From Halocynthiibacter sp049608145 (GTDB taxonomy: Bacteria; Pseudomonadota; Alphaproteobacteria; Rhodobacterales; Rhodobacteraceae), in the NCBI RefSeq assembly GCF_049608145.1, contig NZ_JBMYXF010000068.1, forward strand, positions 1 through 12,902: a stretch of DNA of 12,902 nt, given 5' to 3'. Every line of letters begins with the position of its first letter. The stretch's first letter is position 1. Shown in pieces: positions 6,364-12,902 of this stretch. The position numbers and the translations under genes were made by a program. Under the pieces are notes generated by a model, which saw only the letters and a list, made by a program, of their open reading frames with translations, was not told the origin of the DNA and did no database searches.

Positions 6364-7027
6364 ACAGGCTCGAGTGCGGGCAGATTCCACACTGTTTTGC
6401 CGCCACTTTCAATCCAATCATTCACGCTTTGGCGGTCGCCCAATTCGGGGTACGCATATTCGGTCGCCGTCAACGACAATATCTGTGCAGTGCCAAGGAA
6501 ATGCCCTTCACCAGTCATTGCGTCCGTGCGCAAGTCCGAAATGAAAGGCAAAACGCCAAAATACCTGGAAAACTTAGTTTCATCATGTTCACAAAGATCA
6601 AACCTGCAAGGCTTTCTGCCAAACCCTGTGCCAAAGCACCCACAAGCACTGCCAGGCTGGTCGCGCCGACTTGTGCGGTGGAACAGATTTGCAAAGGCAT
6701 GCCCAAACGCACGCACTCGAACATCACGCCGCATACCCCTTCCGTCAGGGTCAATGGCGGCACAACGCGAAAGATGGATAAGAAGCTGAAAGGTTATTTC
6801 ACAAAGGCCTCTTCGCCACCAAACGCTTGAACAAACATCGCCACGACCGGGACCACATTTTCAGTTTCAAAGAAACTGGTGCCAATGGGTTTGGATCCGG
6901 CTTTCATTGCGGCTAAAGGCGGGTTGATGTCCAGCGTCAACGGGTCTTCTAGATCGCGCGCCACAACCGGGCGCAGGCGGGGCCGTCACCGCAGGCGTGG
7001 CGCATCGTTTGTTTTGTGTTCGGGCAT
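6364..7027 (-). pseudogene. Trimethylamine methyltransferase (MttB) family gene, multiply deleted and frameshifted
   Basis: ATG 7027 has GGGGA eight bases upstream and opens MPEHKTNDAPRLR; an in-frame TGA (6988-6986) follows. The same frame resumes with DPLTLDINPPLAAMKAG, GTSFFETENVVPVVAMFVQAF and GGEEAFVK, and stops at 6796-6794. A second frame (about 6763-6570) gives VMFECVRLGMPLQICSTAQ and LAESLAGLIFVNMMK. A third (about 6560-6364) gives PFISDLRTDAMTG and TEYAYPELGDRQSVNDWIE. These are consecutive parts of a non-pyrrolysine MttB-family methyltransferase of roughly 500 residues, the corrinoid-dependent family acting on trimethylamine or betaines. Well over half the sequence is missing. Expected role before decay: demethylation of a quaternary amine, feeding the two DMGDH-like oxidoreductases downstream. 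Confidence 0.8.
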
Positions 7028-7108
7028 TCTCATCCCCATCAAAAACCTGATTTTTGGACAGTTTAGAAACGAAGATTGATTTCCTCAATTCCATTAAATG
7101 CACATGTT

Positions 7109-7125
7109 AGTGAAAATTATTCACT
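7109..7125. promoter_or_regulatory. Small inverted repeat upstream of the MttB remnant (possible operator)
   Basis: AGTGAA at 7109-7114 and TTCACT at 7120-7125 form a perfect 6-bp dyad around AATTA, in an AT-rich stretch about 82 bases upstream of the MttB-like start. Position and symmetry fit a transcription-factor site for the former operon, but a chance dyad of this size is quite possible and no promoter elements could be fixed around it. Confidence 0.25.
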
Positions 7126-7186
7126 CAAAAACGGCACGTGACATACATGCCCGCCCGTCTCCAGCTTGGACGACACCAGAAACATT

Positions 7187-7244
7187 TATAAAATGATGAT
7201 ATCGCCAACCATGCCAGCTTAAATAGGCGATATCATCTTTTATA
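7187..7244 (-). terminator. Hairpin terminator at the end of the TRAP/racemase operon
   Basis: Arms GATGATATCGCC (7195-7206) and GGCGATATCATC (7226-7237) pair perfectly over 12 bp with a 19-base loop; TATAAAA/TTTTATA extends the stem on the outside with one bulged base. On the minus strand the stem starts six bases after the racemase stop codon and is followed by ATTTTATAAA. The A/T-rich flanks on both sides mean it could also work in the other direction, although no plus-strand gene points at it. It separates the intact operon from the decayed one downstream. Confidence 0.8.
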
Positions 7245-7249
7245 AAGGC

Positions 7250-7978
7250 TCAGACAAACCCCTGGAACGGTTGCCGCATCACAACTTGCGCGATCATGGT
7301 GGACAAAGTGGTCAAGTCGTAAACAGGTAGATTGATTTCCTCTTGCAGACGCGCCGCATAAGGTGGCAGATCGGTACATTCCAGAACAACAGAACCAATC
7401 TCCGGATTGCGTAGCAGCATAGCCCGCGCTGCCGTCAACAGTTCTGCTTCAACCTTTACCAGGTCCATATCATCGCGTTCATTGCGTAAAATGACGGTGG
7501 AAAATTCTTCAGCGTCATCCAACCCCTGTACCTCAATCGGGACATGGGCGCAGCCAGCCCCGTCAAAATGCGCGGGTGTCAGACTGTTGGCAGACGCAGT
7601 GATCACCCCAACCGGGCGGCAACCGCTGAGTTGCCAAGCAAGCGAGACCTGCACCAGAGAGGATACGAACACTGGGATATTCACCGCCTGCGCGATCTCT
7701 TTTTGAAACAAGGCTAGGAACCCACAGGATCCAGTAATCGCGCGCACCCCTTTGGCTTCCAAACGTTTGGCCGCGTCCAGAAGGCGATCTTTCATCTCGC
7801 CGGTTGGGTTGCCCAAAAGCTTGGGCACTGTAATTCCATCCAGCATTTCATACATCACAGTGAAGGGCAGCGATGAAGGGTTTTTAATGTGGCCGGGTGG
7901 TTTCGGAAAATAGCTTTCCAGTGCAAGGACGCCAATTGTGATGCCACAAATGTTATGGCCACCCTGATAGTTTGTCAT
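7250..7978 (-). CDS. Aspartate/glutamate racemase family protein
   Basis: Predicted 242-residue cytoplasmic protein of the Asp/Glu/hydantoin racemase superfamily, which uses two cysteines as acid/base pair without a cofactor. The candidates are Cys85 in ITGSCGFLA and Cys201 in VLECTDLPPYA, each in the expected half of the pseudo-symmetric fold; the N-terminal CGITIGVLALESYF and the middle RPVGVITASANSLTP fit the two nucleotide-like beta-alpha starts. The ATG follows the oxidoreductase stop after ten bases, with GGGGCG as ribosome binding site, so it is the last gene of the operon before the terminator. By context it may interconvert enantiomers of the amino acid imported by the TRAP system, so that the FAD enzyme can use both or one can enter central metabolism. 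The precise substrate is unknown; decarboxylase or isomerase relatives exist in the superfamily. Confidence 0.88.
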   Translation of the reverse strand: MTNYQGGHNICGITIGVLALESYFPKPPGHIKNPSSLPFTVMYEMLDGITVPKLLGNPTGEMKDRLLDAAKRLEAKGVRAITGSCGFLALFQKEIAQAVNIPVFVSSLVQVSLAWQLSGCRPVGVITASANSLTPAHFDGAGCAHVPIEVQGLDDAEEFSTVILRNERDDMDLVKVEAELLTAARAMLLRNPEIGSVVLECTDLPPYAARLQEEINLPVYDLTTLSTMIAQVVMRQPFQGFV

Positions 7979-7988
7979 GCTTCGCCCC

Positions 7989-9242
7989 TTAGTATCGTTG
8001 CGTGTTATACGCGGTTAAGTCGTTGTTTACAGGTGTGTGAGTCGCAATATCAGCGACCACACGCCCGGTTTTTGGCGCCATCATCAGCCCATAGTGACTG
8101 TGCCCAAAGGCCGATATCAGGTTGGGAAAACCGTCAACCTCCCCGATACACGGAAGGCTGTCTGGCAGGCTTGGGCGCTGCCCCATCCAGGTGTTCGGCG
8201 CAGATGTATTCAGCTTGGGTGCCAGTTTGCTTGCCAGCTTAATCAGCCCTTGAAGGCGTTTGTCATTCGCTGGCTGATCAAGGCCTGCAAATTCAGCGGT
8301 ACCTGCAACACGCAAGCCCCCTTCCATGCTGGAGCCGACAAATTTCATATCCATGTCCATTATGGAATTGTTCAACTGCACGCCCGGGTCACTGAATTCC
8401 ACATGGTATCCCCGTTCCGCTTCCATCGGGATATGAATGCCAAGCGGCTTCAACAATTCAGCCGCCCAAACCCCCATCGCAAGCACAATTTTGGGGCTTT
8501 CAAGCAGACCGGCGCTCGTTGAAATTTTCCATGATTGATCGTCTTGCGGCAGGATCGCTTTAATTTCGGCCTGTAAAACCGTACCACCAAGGGCGCGAAA
8601 CTTATCGGTCAGAACCTCACAGATCCGACCTGGAGATAAGGCGCGGGCCTGGCCTTTGATCAAGATCGCGGCTTTGAAGTCTGGATTTAGATCTGGCTCT
8701 AGGTCACGCAGATCAGCGGCTTGAATGATCTCAAGTTCGGCCCCTTTTTCGCGCCGTATTTCATAATCGGTGCTGTTAATATTGGCGTGTCTGGCATCGC
8801 GAAACGCATGCACATACATGCTGTCTTGCAACAGATTTTCATGGCCCGTACCGGCAAGATGTTGACGAAACAACGTAACACTGTCGCGTACAAGAAAATC
8901 CATGGCCTCGGAAATTTCGCGCACGCGTTTGATCCGCCCCTGCGCCAGAAACCGAAGCCCCCAAGTGGCAACGCGCGGCAGATGCCCCGGTCGAATGCTG
9001 ATAGGTCCAAGCGGATCAAGCAGCATACCCGGCACTTTCTTCCACAGGCCCGGCATGGATTGCGGCACGACTGACCAAGGTGAAACAATACCTGCATTGC
9101 CAAATGAGGTTGCCTGGCCTGGGGCGTCGCGATCGATCAAACGAACGCGCACCCCCTTTTCTGCAAGTGAAATGGCCGTGCAAATCCCGACAACCCCTGC
9201 GCCCAGCACAGTGATGTCGAACCCTTCCTGGGGATCACTCAT
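7989..9242 (-). CDS. FAD-dependent oxidoreductase of the D-amino-acid dehydrogenase (DadA-like) type
   Basis: Predicted 417-residue flavoprotein of the DAO fold. The N-terminus ITVLGAGVVG has the dinucleotide motif GAGVVG (residues 14-19) with Asp37 closing the second strand in RLIDRD; next comes QATSFGNAGIVSPWSVVPQSM, the typical substrate-side segment of DadA-like proteins. The C-terminal third contains WMGQRPSLPDSLPCIGEV and AFGHSHYGLMMAPKTGRVVA, the conserved second FAD-binding part. Such enzymes oxidise D-amino acids (or other secondary/primary amines) to imino acids and pass electrons to the respiratory chain. No membrane segment apart from the Rossmann strand was seen. The ATG overlaps the permease stop by one base (TGATG), implying coupled translation. 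With a racemase behind and an importer in front, catabolism of a D- or racemised amino acid is likely, but the substrate is not readable. Confidence 0.9.
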   Translation of the reverse strand: MSDPQEGFDITVLGAGVVGICTAISLAEKGVRVRLIDRDAPGQATSFGNAGIVSPWSVVPQSMPGLWKKVPGMLLDPLGPISIRPGHLPRVATWGLRFLAQGRIKRVREISEAMDFLVRDSVTLFRQHLAGTGHENLLQDSMYVHAFRDARHANINSTDYEIRREKGAELEIIQAADLRDLEPDLNPDFKAAILIKGQARALSPGRICEVLTDKFRALGGTVLQAEIKAILPQDDQSWKISTSAGLLESPKIVLAMGVWAAELLKPLGIHIPMEAERGYHVEFSDPGVQLNNSIMDMDMKFVGSSMEGGLRVAGTAEFAGLDQPANDKRLQGLIKLASKLAPKLNTSAPNTWMGQRPSLPDSLPCIGEVDGFPNLISAFGHSHYGLMMAPKTGRVVADIATHTPVNNDLTAYNTQRY

Positions 9243-11458
9243 CAGGCTGTTCCAGCTTTGCGCATGGCTGCAAGTTGTTGCAGTACGACCGGCCCGATAA
9301 AGACAAGCGCCAGCAAATCAGATCCCAGACCAGGGGCCACCAATAGCAACCCGCCGATGGCCATGATCCAGCGCCAGATGCCGCTCAGCAGGGTCATGAA
9401 ATACCCCGACACAGCCGTCGCGATGACAAACACCCCTACCGCACAGGTCAATGACACCTGCAAGAACGACGCAATGGTGAAATGTTCCGGCAAGACGATC
9501 AGCATGGTTGGCGCATAGACGAAGACCATCGGTACCATCAATTTACCAAGGCCCAGAGTGAACGCACTGACACCGGTACGGAACGGATTGGATCCTGCAA
9601 TCCCCGCTGCTGCATAGGCAGACGCACAAACCGGTGGTGTAATTTCAGAAATCACCCCGTAATATAGCACAAACATATGGGTCGCGAGTGGTGGCACCCC
9701 CAGTTGGCTTAGCGCCGGCGTCGCGACTGCAACCAACATAATGTATAGTGCGGTTGTTGGCAGGCCTGCCCCCATCAGGATACAGGCCATGGCGATCAGG
9801 ACTAGTGACAGGAACTGCTGCAAGGATTCTTGGCTAAAGACTTCAAGCGATGTCCAGTTCAACAAGGGTGCAATTGTTTCAGCCATGTCTGCGGCCCCAC
9901 CTGTCACCATGAACCCAAGACGGAAACCTACACCCGTTGTGTTGATCACACCGACAACGATCCCCACCGCAGCAGACGCCGCACCCACCGCCAGGGCGTA
10001 TTGAACACCCACATGCAGACTGTCGAAAAGATCACGGAAGCTTTGGCGTTCATTGCGATGCAACGTGCCCAGGATGGTCAAGGCTGCAAGCGCACCTGCC
10101 ATGGTCGGCGTATACCCTTCACCGGAATAAGGCGATGCCTTCCAAAAGATGAAGCCAAGTAAGGCAAACGGCACCAAAAGGGTTGCGGGTTTGTCAAAGG
10201 CACAGAACCCGACAACCACACAAAGCGACAGGCCGATAAACGCCGCCATATTCGGTGAATATCCCGAAAACAGCACAAGCAAAAGCGCAACCAGTGGGAT
10301 GATTGTGAACCAACCTTCACGCCAGACGTTGACCAGATGTGGCAGCTCTTCGCGGGTATAGGTTGGCAGGTTAAGGCGTTTGGCTGTGAAATGCACAATC
10401 GACATCACGCCGATGTAGTGCATCATCGCAGGCACGATCGCAGCGATGACGATGGTGGTGTAAGGCACCTCTAGATATTCCGCCATTAGGAAGCTCGCCG
10501 CCCCCATAATGGGCGGCGTGATTTGACCACCCGCACTGGCCGCGGCCTCAACACCACCGGCGAAATGCCCGGGGTATCCCATCTTTTTCATATTCGGGAT
10601 GGTCAGTGATCCGGTCGACACGGTGTTTGCGATGGAAGATCCTGAAATCGTGCCGAAAAACGCCGATGACACGACGGATACTTTCGCAGGTCCACCGGTG
10701 TAACGACCCGCCATGATCATCGCATTATCAACAAAGAACTGACCCAGCCCCATGCGCTGTGCGACAACGCCAAACAGCACAAAGTGGAACACAACCGTGG
10801 AAACCACCCAAAGGGTGACACCGAAAATGCCTTCGGATGGGAAGTACATATTATTGACGAACTGCTGCCAGTTCACGCCCGGATGTTTCAGGATTTGCGC
10901 GGGCATATAGGGGCCAAACAGCGCGTAAATCATAAAGACAGAAATGATCAGCGGCAGCACAAACCCAATCGTACGGCGCGCGATCTCAAGCACAGCAATG
11001 ATCAGGAAACTGCCGAAAAACACATCAACCGACGTGGGATTTCCCTGGCGCAACGCCTGTTCAGGGATGTTCAAGCCAAAGCCCGTGAACCCGCGCCAGC
11101 TGAACCATAAGAAGATCGCAGCACATGCCGCAATAATCATGATCACCCAATCATACAGGGGTACATTGCCGGGCTTCCACATGCTTTTACCACTGTATTC
11201 AAGGCTTTGGGCATTTTTCACCAAAGGAAAACCGATGAAGATGAAGAAGAACAAACCCGCCAGATGAATGCCCATATGAACATGGTCAACGGGGGTGCCA
11301 AAACCGGCGGTCCAGAGATGGTACAACGCAAAGACAATAGCTGCCCAGTATACGACCAGCCCAAGAAGCGGGCCATTCGCACGCGTATTCAGCGCGGAGT
11401 CGTATTTCTTTTCAAGCTCTTCCAGGGCTTTATTGTCGAGATGAGATTGCAGGGCCAT
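9242..11458 (-). CDS. TRAP transporter permease, fused DctQ-DctM type (TAXI system)
   Basis: Predicted 738-residue inner-membrane protein, the usual size for the 4TM/12TM fusion that works with TAXI binding proteins. Residues about 30-185 contain four hydrophobic segments (small DctQ-like part); from about 205 onward comes the large DctM-like domain. The hallmark segment AFFGTISGSSIANTVSTGS (residues 267-284) followed by MKKMGYPGHFAGGVEAAAS and ITPPIMGAASFL is strongly conserved in this family; a matching second half contains MGAGLPTTALYIMLV and EITPPVCASAYAAAGIAGS. It couples Na+ (or H+) flux to uptake of a ligand delivered by the periplasmic protein encoded just upstream. The start has GGGA about nine bases upstream. 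The gene is separated from the binding-protein gene by 126 bases holding a strong hairpin, and overlaps the next gene by one base. Confidence 0.95.
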   Translation of the reverse strand: MALQSHLDNKALEELEKKYDSALNTRANGPLLGLVVYWAAIVFALYHLWTAGFGTPVDHVHMGIHLAGLFFFIFIGFPLVKNAQSLEYSGKSMWKPGNVPLYDWVIMIIAACAAIFLWFSWRGFTGFGLNIPEQALRQGNPTSVDVFFGSFLIIAVLEIARRTIGFVLPLIISVFMIYALFGPYMPAQILKHPGVNWQQFVNNMYFPSEGIFGVTLWVVSTVVFHFVLFGVVAQRMGLGQFFVDNAMIMAGRYTGGPAKVSVVSSAFFGTISGSSIANTVSTGSLTIPNMKKMGYPGHFAGGVEAAASAGGQITPPIMGAASFLMAEYLEVPYTTIVIAAIVPAMMHYIGVMSIVHFTAKRLNLPTYTREELPHLVNVWREGWFTIIPLVALLLVLFSGYSPNMAAFIGLSLCVVVGFCAFDKPATLLVPFALLGFIFWKASPYSGEGYTPTMAGALAALTILGTLHRNERQSFRDLFDSLHVGVQYALAVGAASAAVGIVVGVINTTGVGFRLGFMVTGGAADMAETIAPLLNWTSLEVFSQESLQQFLSLVLIAMACILMGAGLPTTALYIMLVAVATPALSQLGVPPLATHMFVLYYGVISEITPPVCASAYAAAGIAGSNPFRTGVSAFTLGLGKLMVPMVFVYAPTMLIVLPEHFTIASFLQVSLTCAVGVFVIATAVSGYFMTLLSGIWRWIMAIGGLLLVAPGLGSDLLALVFIGPVVLQQLAAMRKAGTA

Positions 11459-11530
11459 AGATTGTTTCCCAAGGGCAAAGCATCACGGGCAAAGCACCCG
11501 GAGCAGATTGATTTAACATAAGAATAAAAC

Positions 11531-11562
11531 GGGCCGCGGCGATATGACAGTCGCCGCGGCCC
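11531..11562 (-). terminator. GC-rich hairpin between binding-protein and permease genes (attenuator-like)
   Basis: GGGCCGCGGCGA (11531-11542) and TCGCCGCGGCCC (11551-11562) form a perfect 12-bp stem with an 8-base loop. On the minus strand the stem begins about 22 bases after the binding-protein stop codon and is followed by GTTTTATTCTTA, as in an intrinsic terminator with an imperfect U-run. The permease gene starts some 70 bases further on. A partial terminator or mRNA-stabilising hairpin here would give much more binding protein than permease, which is common in transporter operons. Confidence 0.8.
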
Positions 11563-11584
11563 AGGGAGAGACCGTCTTCGGTCT

Positions 11585-12595
11585 TTATTCGATCATACCA
11601 ACTTCACGGTAAAAGCGTTCAGCACCTGGGTGCAGCGGCACACCAATGCCATCGACACCGTCAAGCGCGGTTTCAAGGGTGATCACACGGCCTTTCGGGT
11701 GACCAGAATCCAGCAACTTGCGTGCAGTGTCTGACCACATGGCTTTGGTGATTTCATACACCAGCTCTTCGTCCATATTCGCATTGGTGACCATGATGCC
11801 GGATACAGCCAATGTGTTCACATCATAATCCACGCCCGGGTATGTGCCCGCAGGGATGGTGGATGGGATGTAGTAAGGAACTGTTTCGTTTGCCTTGGCA
11901 ATTTCTTCGTCGGTCCAGTTGTACAGCTCCAGGCCTTTGGTGTTGTCCAGCTGAATGATCGCTGCGACCGGTGTACCCGCTGCATAGAAATAGGCGTCAA
12001 GCTGACCATCCGCGATGCGTTCGGCACTTTGGCTGTTGTTCAGTTCAGCTTCATCCATATTGTCACGTGTCACGCCGTGATCCGCCAACATCAGCTCAAC
12101 CGCGATCTGCGTGCCCGACCCGGCCTGCGCAATACCAACACGTTTGCCGGCAAGATCTTCAATCCCGTTCAACTCGGCGCCTTCTGGCATAACCAGATGC
12201 AGATCTTCCGGGAACAGGTTTGCGATCACACGCAAGTCAGGTTTTGCGTTGCCTTCGAATTTACCTATGCCGTTATAGGCAAAATGCAGGGTCGCAGCAC
12301 CTGACAGGCCCGCTTCCATCTGGCCCGCCTGAATGGCGTTCACGTTATGCGCAGAGGCGTTGGTGGATTGCGCAATTGCAACAAGGCCTGGCACACCACA
12401 GTTGCCGCCGTCTTCGCAGGCGCGTGAACCGGGAGGATTAGAAATCGCATTTGCGATAATGCCACCGATTGGGAAATACGTGCCCCCTGCCCCGCCGGTG
12501 CCGATGCGGAAGAATTGCATCTCTTGCGCCACGGCTGCTCCGGTTAACATCGTGCAAGCCAAAGCGGCCCCTGTCAGTTTGGAAAAAATTGTCAT
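11585..12595 (-). CDS. TAXI-family TRAP transporter periplasmic solute-binding protein
   Basis: Predicted 336-residue periplasmic protein. The N-terminus MTIFSKLTGAALACTMLTGA then AVAQ is a Sec signal peptide with cleavage likely after about residue 23-24. The mature part starts with FFRIGTGGAGGTYFPIGGII, the family signature, then SRACEDGGNCGVPG with Cys60 and Cys66 (a cysteine pair common in this subgroup) and AQSTNASAHNV; GKRVGIAQAGSGTQI near residue 150 is the second conserved ligand-side loop. It captures the solute and hands it to the fused permease encoded next. Characterised TAXI proteins bind glutamate-like ligands, which fits the racemase/oxidoreductase context but does not prove it. 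The start has AGGGG five to six bases upstream. It is the first gene of the operon, divergent from the LysR gene. Confidence 0.95.
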   Translation of the reverse strand: MTIFSKLTGAALACTMLTGAAVAQEMQFFRIGTGGAGGTYFPIGGIIANAISNPPGSRACEDGGNCGVPGLVAIAQSTNASAHNVNAIQAGQMEAGLSGAATLHFAYNGIGKFEGNAKPDLRVIANLFPEDLHLVMPEGAELNGIEDLAGKRVGIAQAGSGTQIAVELMLADHGVTRDNMDEAELNNSQSAERIADGQLDAYFYAAGTPVAAIIQLDNTKGLELYNWTDEEIAKANETVPYYIPSTIPAGTYPGVDYDVNTLAVSGIMVTNANMDEELVYEITKAMWSDTARKLLDSGHPKGRVITLETALDGVDGIGVPLHPGAERFYREVGMIE

Positions 12596-12740
12596 CTGTC
12601 ACCCCTGTCTGAGATTTACGCCATCCATTTTTCGGATTTCGCGCTGATTATTCGATCCCCCTAGAATGCCAGTCACAAATATAAATTCAAATTGTTAATT
12701 CTATGGTATACATAAATTTGACTTATATAGGTATATCAAC
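12596..12740. promoter_or_regulatory. Divergent promoter region between the binding-protein gene and the LysR gene
   Basis: This 145-base gap holds the promoters of both genes. Its right half (about 12670-12740) is very AT-rich. AATT-N9-AATT at 12684-12700 contains TTCAAATTGTTAA, which fits the loose T-N11-A pattern of LysR-type regulator boxes, and a GTATAC palindrome lies at 12706-12711. LysR-type regulators typically bind such a shared region, repress their own gene and control the divergent operon. Exact -35/-10 boxes could not be fixed. Confidence 0.55.
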
Positions 12741-12902
12741 ATGAACCTGCAGCAACTCGCGATCTTTCGTGAAGTTATTAAAACCGGGTCCGTCAGCCAG
12801 GCGGCACGCAATATGGGGCGTACCCAACCCGCCATCAGCGCGTCACTGAAAGCCTTGGAAGAATCTCTGAACATGACCTTGTTCAAACGCGAAGGCCGCA
12901 GA
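12741..12902 (+). CDS. LysR-family transcriptional regulator, N-terminal part (runs off the window)
   Basis: Fifty-four codons are visible with no stop: MNLQQLAIFREVIKTGSVSQ, then AARNMGRTQPAISASLKALE and ESLNMTLFKREGRR. This is the LysR-type winged helix-turn-helix: helix 2 SVSQAARNMG, turn, recognition helix QPAISASLKALEESL and the wing LFKREGR. AGG nine bases upstream serves as ribosome binding site. The effector-binding domain is outside the window. Its divergent position makes it the likely regulator of the TAXI/TRAP operon, with the operon's substrate or a catabolite as co-inducer. Confidence 0.93.
   Translation, partial: MNLQQLAIFREVIKTGSVSQAARNMGRTQPAISASLKALEESLNMTLFKREGRR

Noticed and set aside
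6304..6830. Two overlapping plus-strand open frames over the MttB/DMGDH remnants
   Set aside because: They are mirror frames of the minus-strand pseudogenes, whose pieces match known families.
6986..6988. In-frame TGA in the MttB-like gene as a recoded (selenocysteine-type) codon
   Set aside because: True MttB uses TAG for pyrrolysine at a different, internal position; further stops, frameshifts and deletions follow, so this is decay.
12701..12886. Minus-strand open frame of 61 codons at the right end
   Set aside because: It is antisense to the LysR helix-turn-helix and crosses the divergent promoter region; no similarity was recognised.

Overview
The window most likely comes from a marine alphaproteobacterium of the Roseobacter group (Rhodobacterales). 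This is inferred from gene content: a PPC/M10/RTX serralysin-type protease, a TAXI-type TRAP transporter operon, remnants of trimethylamine-methyltransferase-like and dimethylglycine-dehydrogenase-like genes, and several IS3/IS5-type transposase pieces. The species cannot be named from the sequence.

Left part (1-4094): one large intact gene, a secreted RTX metalloprotease (586-3171, + strand), sits between insertion-sequence debris. On its left are the end of an IS3-family OrfB, whose expected catalytic glutamate is replaced by glycine, and a frameshifted 5' piece of an IS5-type transposase on the other strand. On its right are a decayed IS3-type orfA/orfB pair and the first codons of a second, different IS3-type orfA, both on the minus strand. 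The protease carries three tandem 294-bp repeat units; the first two are nearly identical.

Middle part (4095-7249): an intact class V aminotransferase (minus strand) is the last gene of what appears to be a collapsed operon. Upstream of it, packed head to tail on the same strand, are remnants of four genes: an MttB-family methyltransferase, two tandem FAD oxidoreductases of the dimethylglycine dehydrogenase type, and a DUF4392/D-glutamate-cyclase-type protein. Each has lost internal sequence and carries frameshifts or stops, but neighbouring fragments still abut in frame order, so the original gene order can be read.

Right part (7187-12902): an intact minus-strand operon of TAXI periplasmic binding protein, fused TRAP permease, FAD-dependent D-amino-acid-dehydrogenase-like oxidoreductase, and Asp/Glu racemase family protein. 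It ends in a strong hairpin terminator. A second, very GC-rich hairpin lies between the binding-protein gene and the permease gene. A divergent LysR-type regulator starts at 12741 and runs off the window. The simplest reading is a LysR-controlled uptake and catabolism unit for an amino-acid-like compound, possibly a D-amino acid. The DUF4392 remnant next door fits a D-glutamate theme, but the substrate is inference.

No rRNA, tRNA or CRISPR array was seen.
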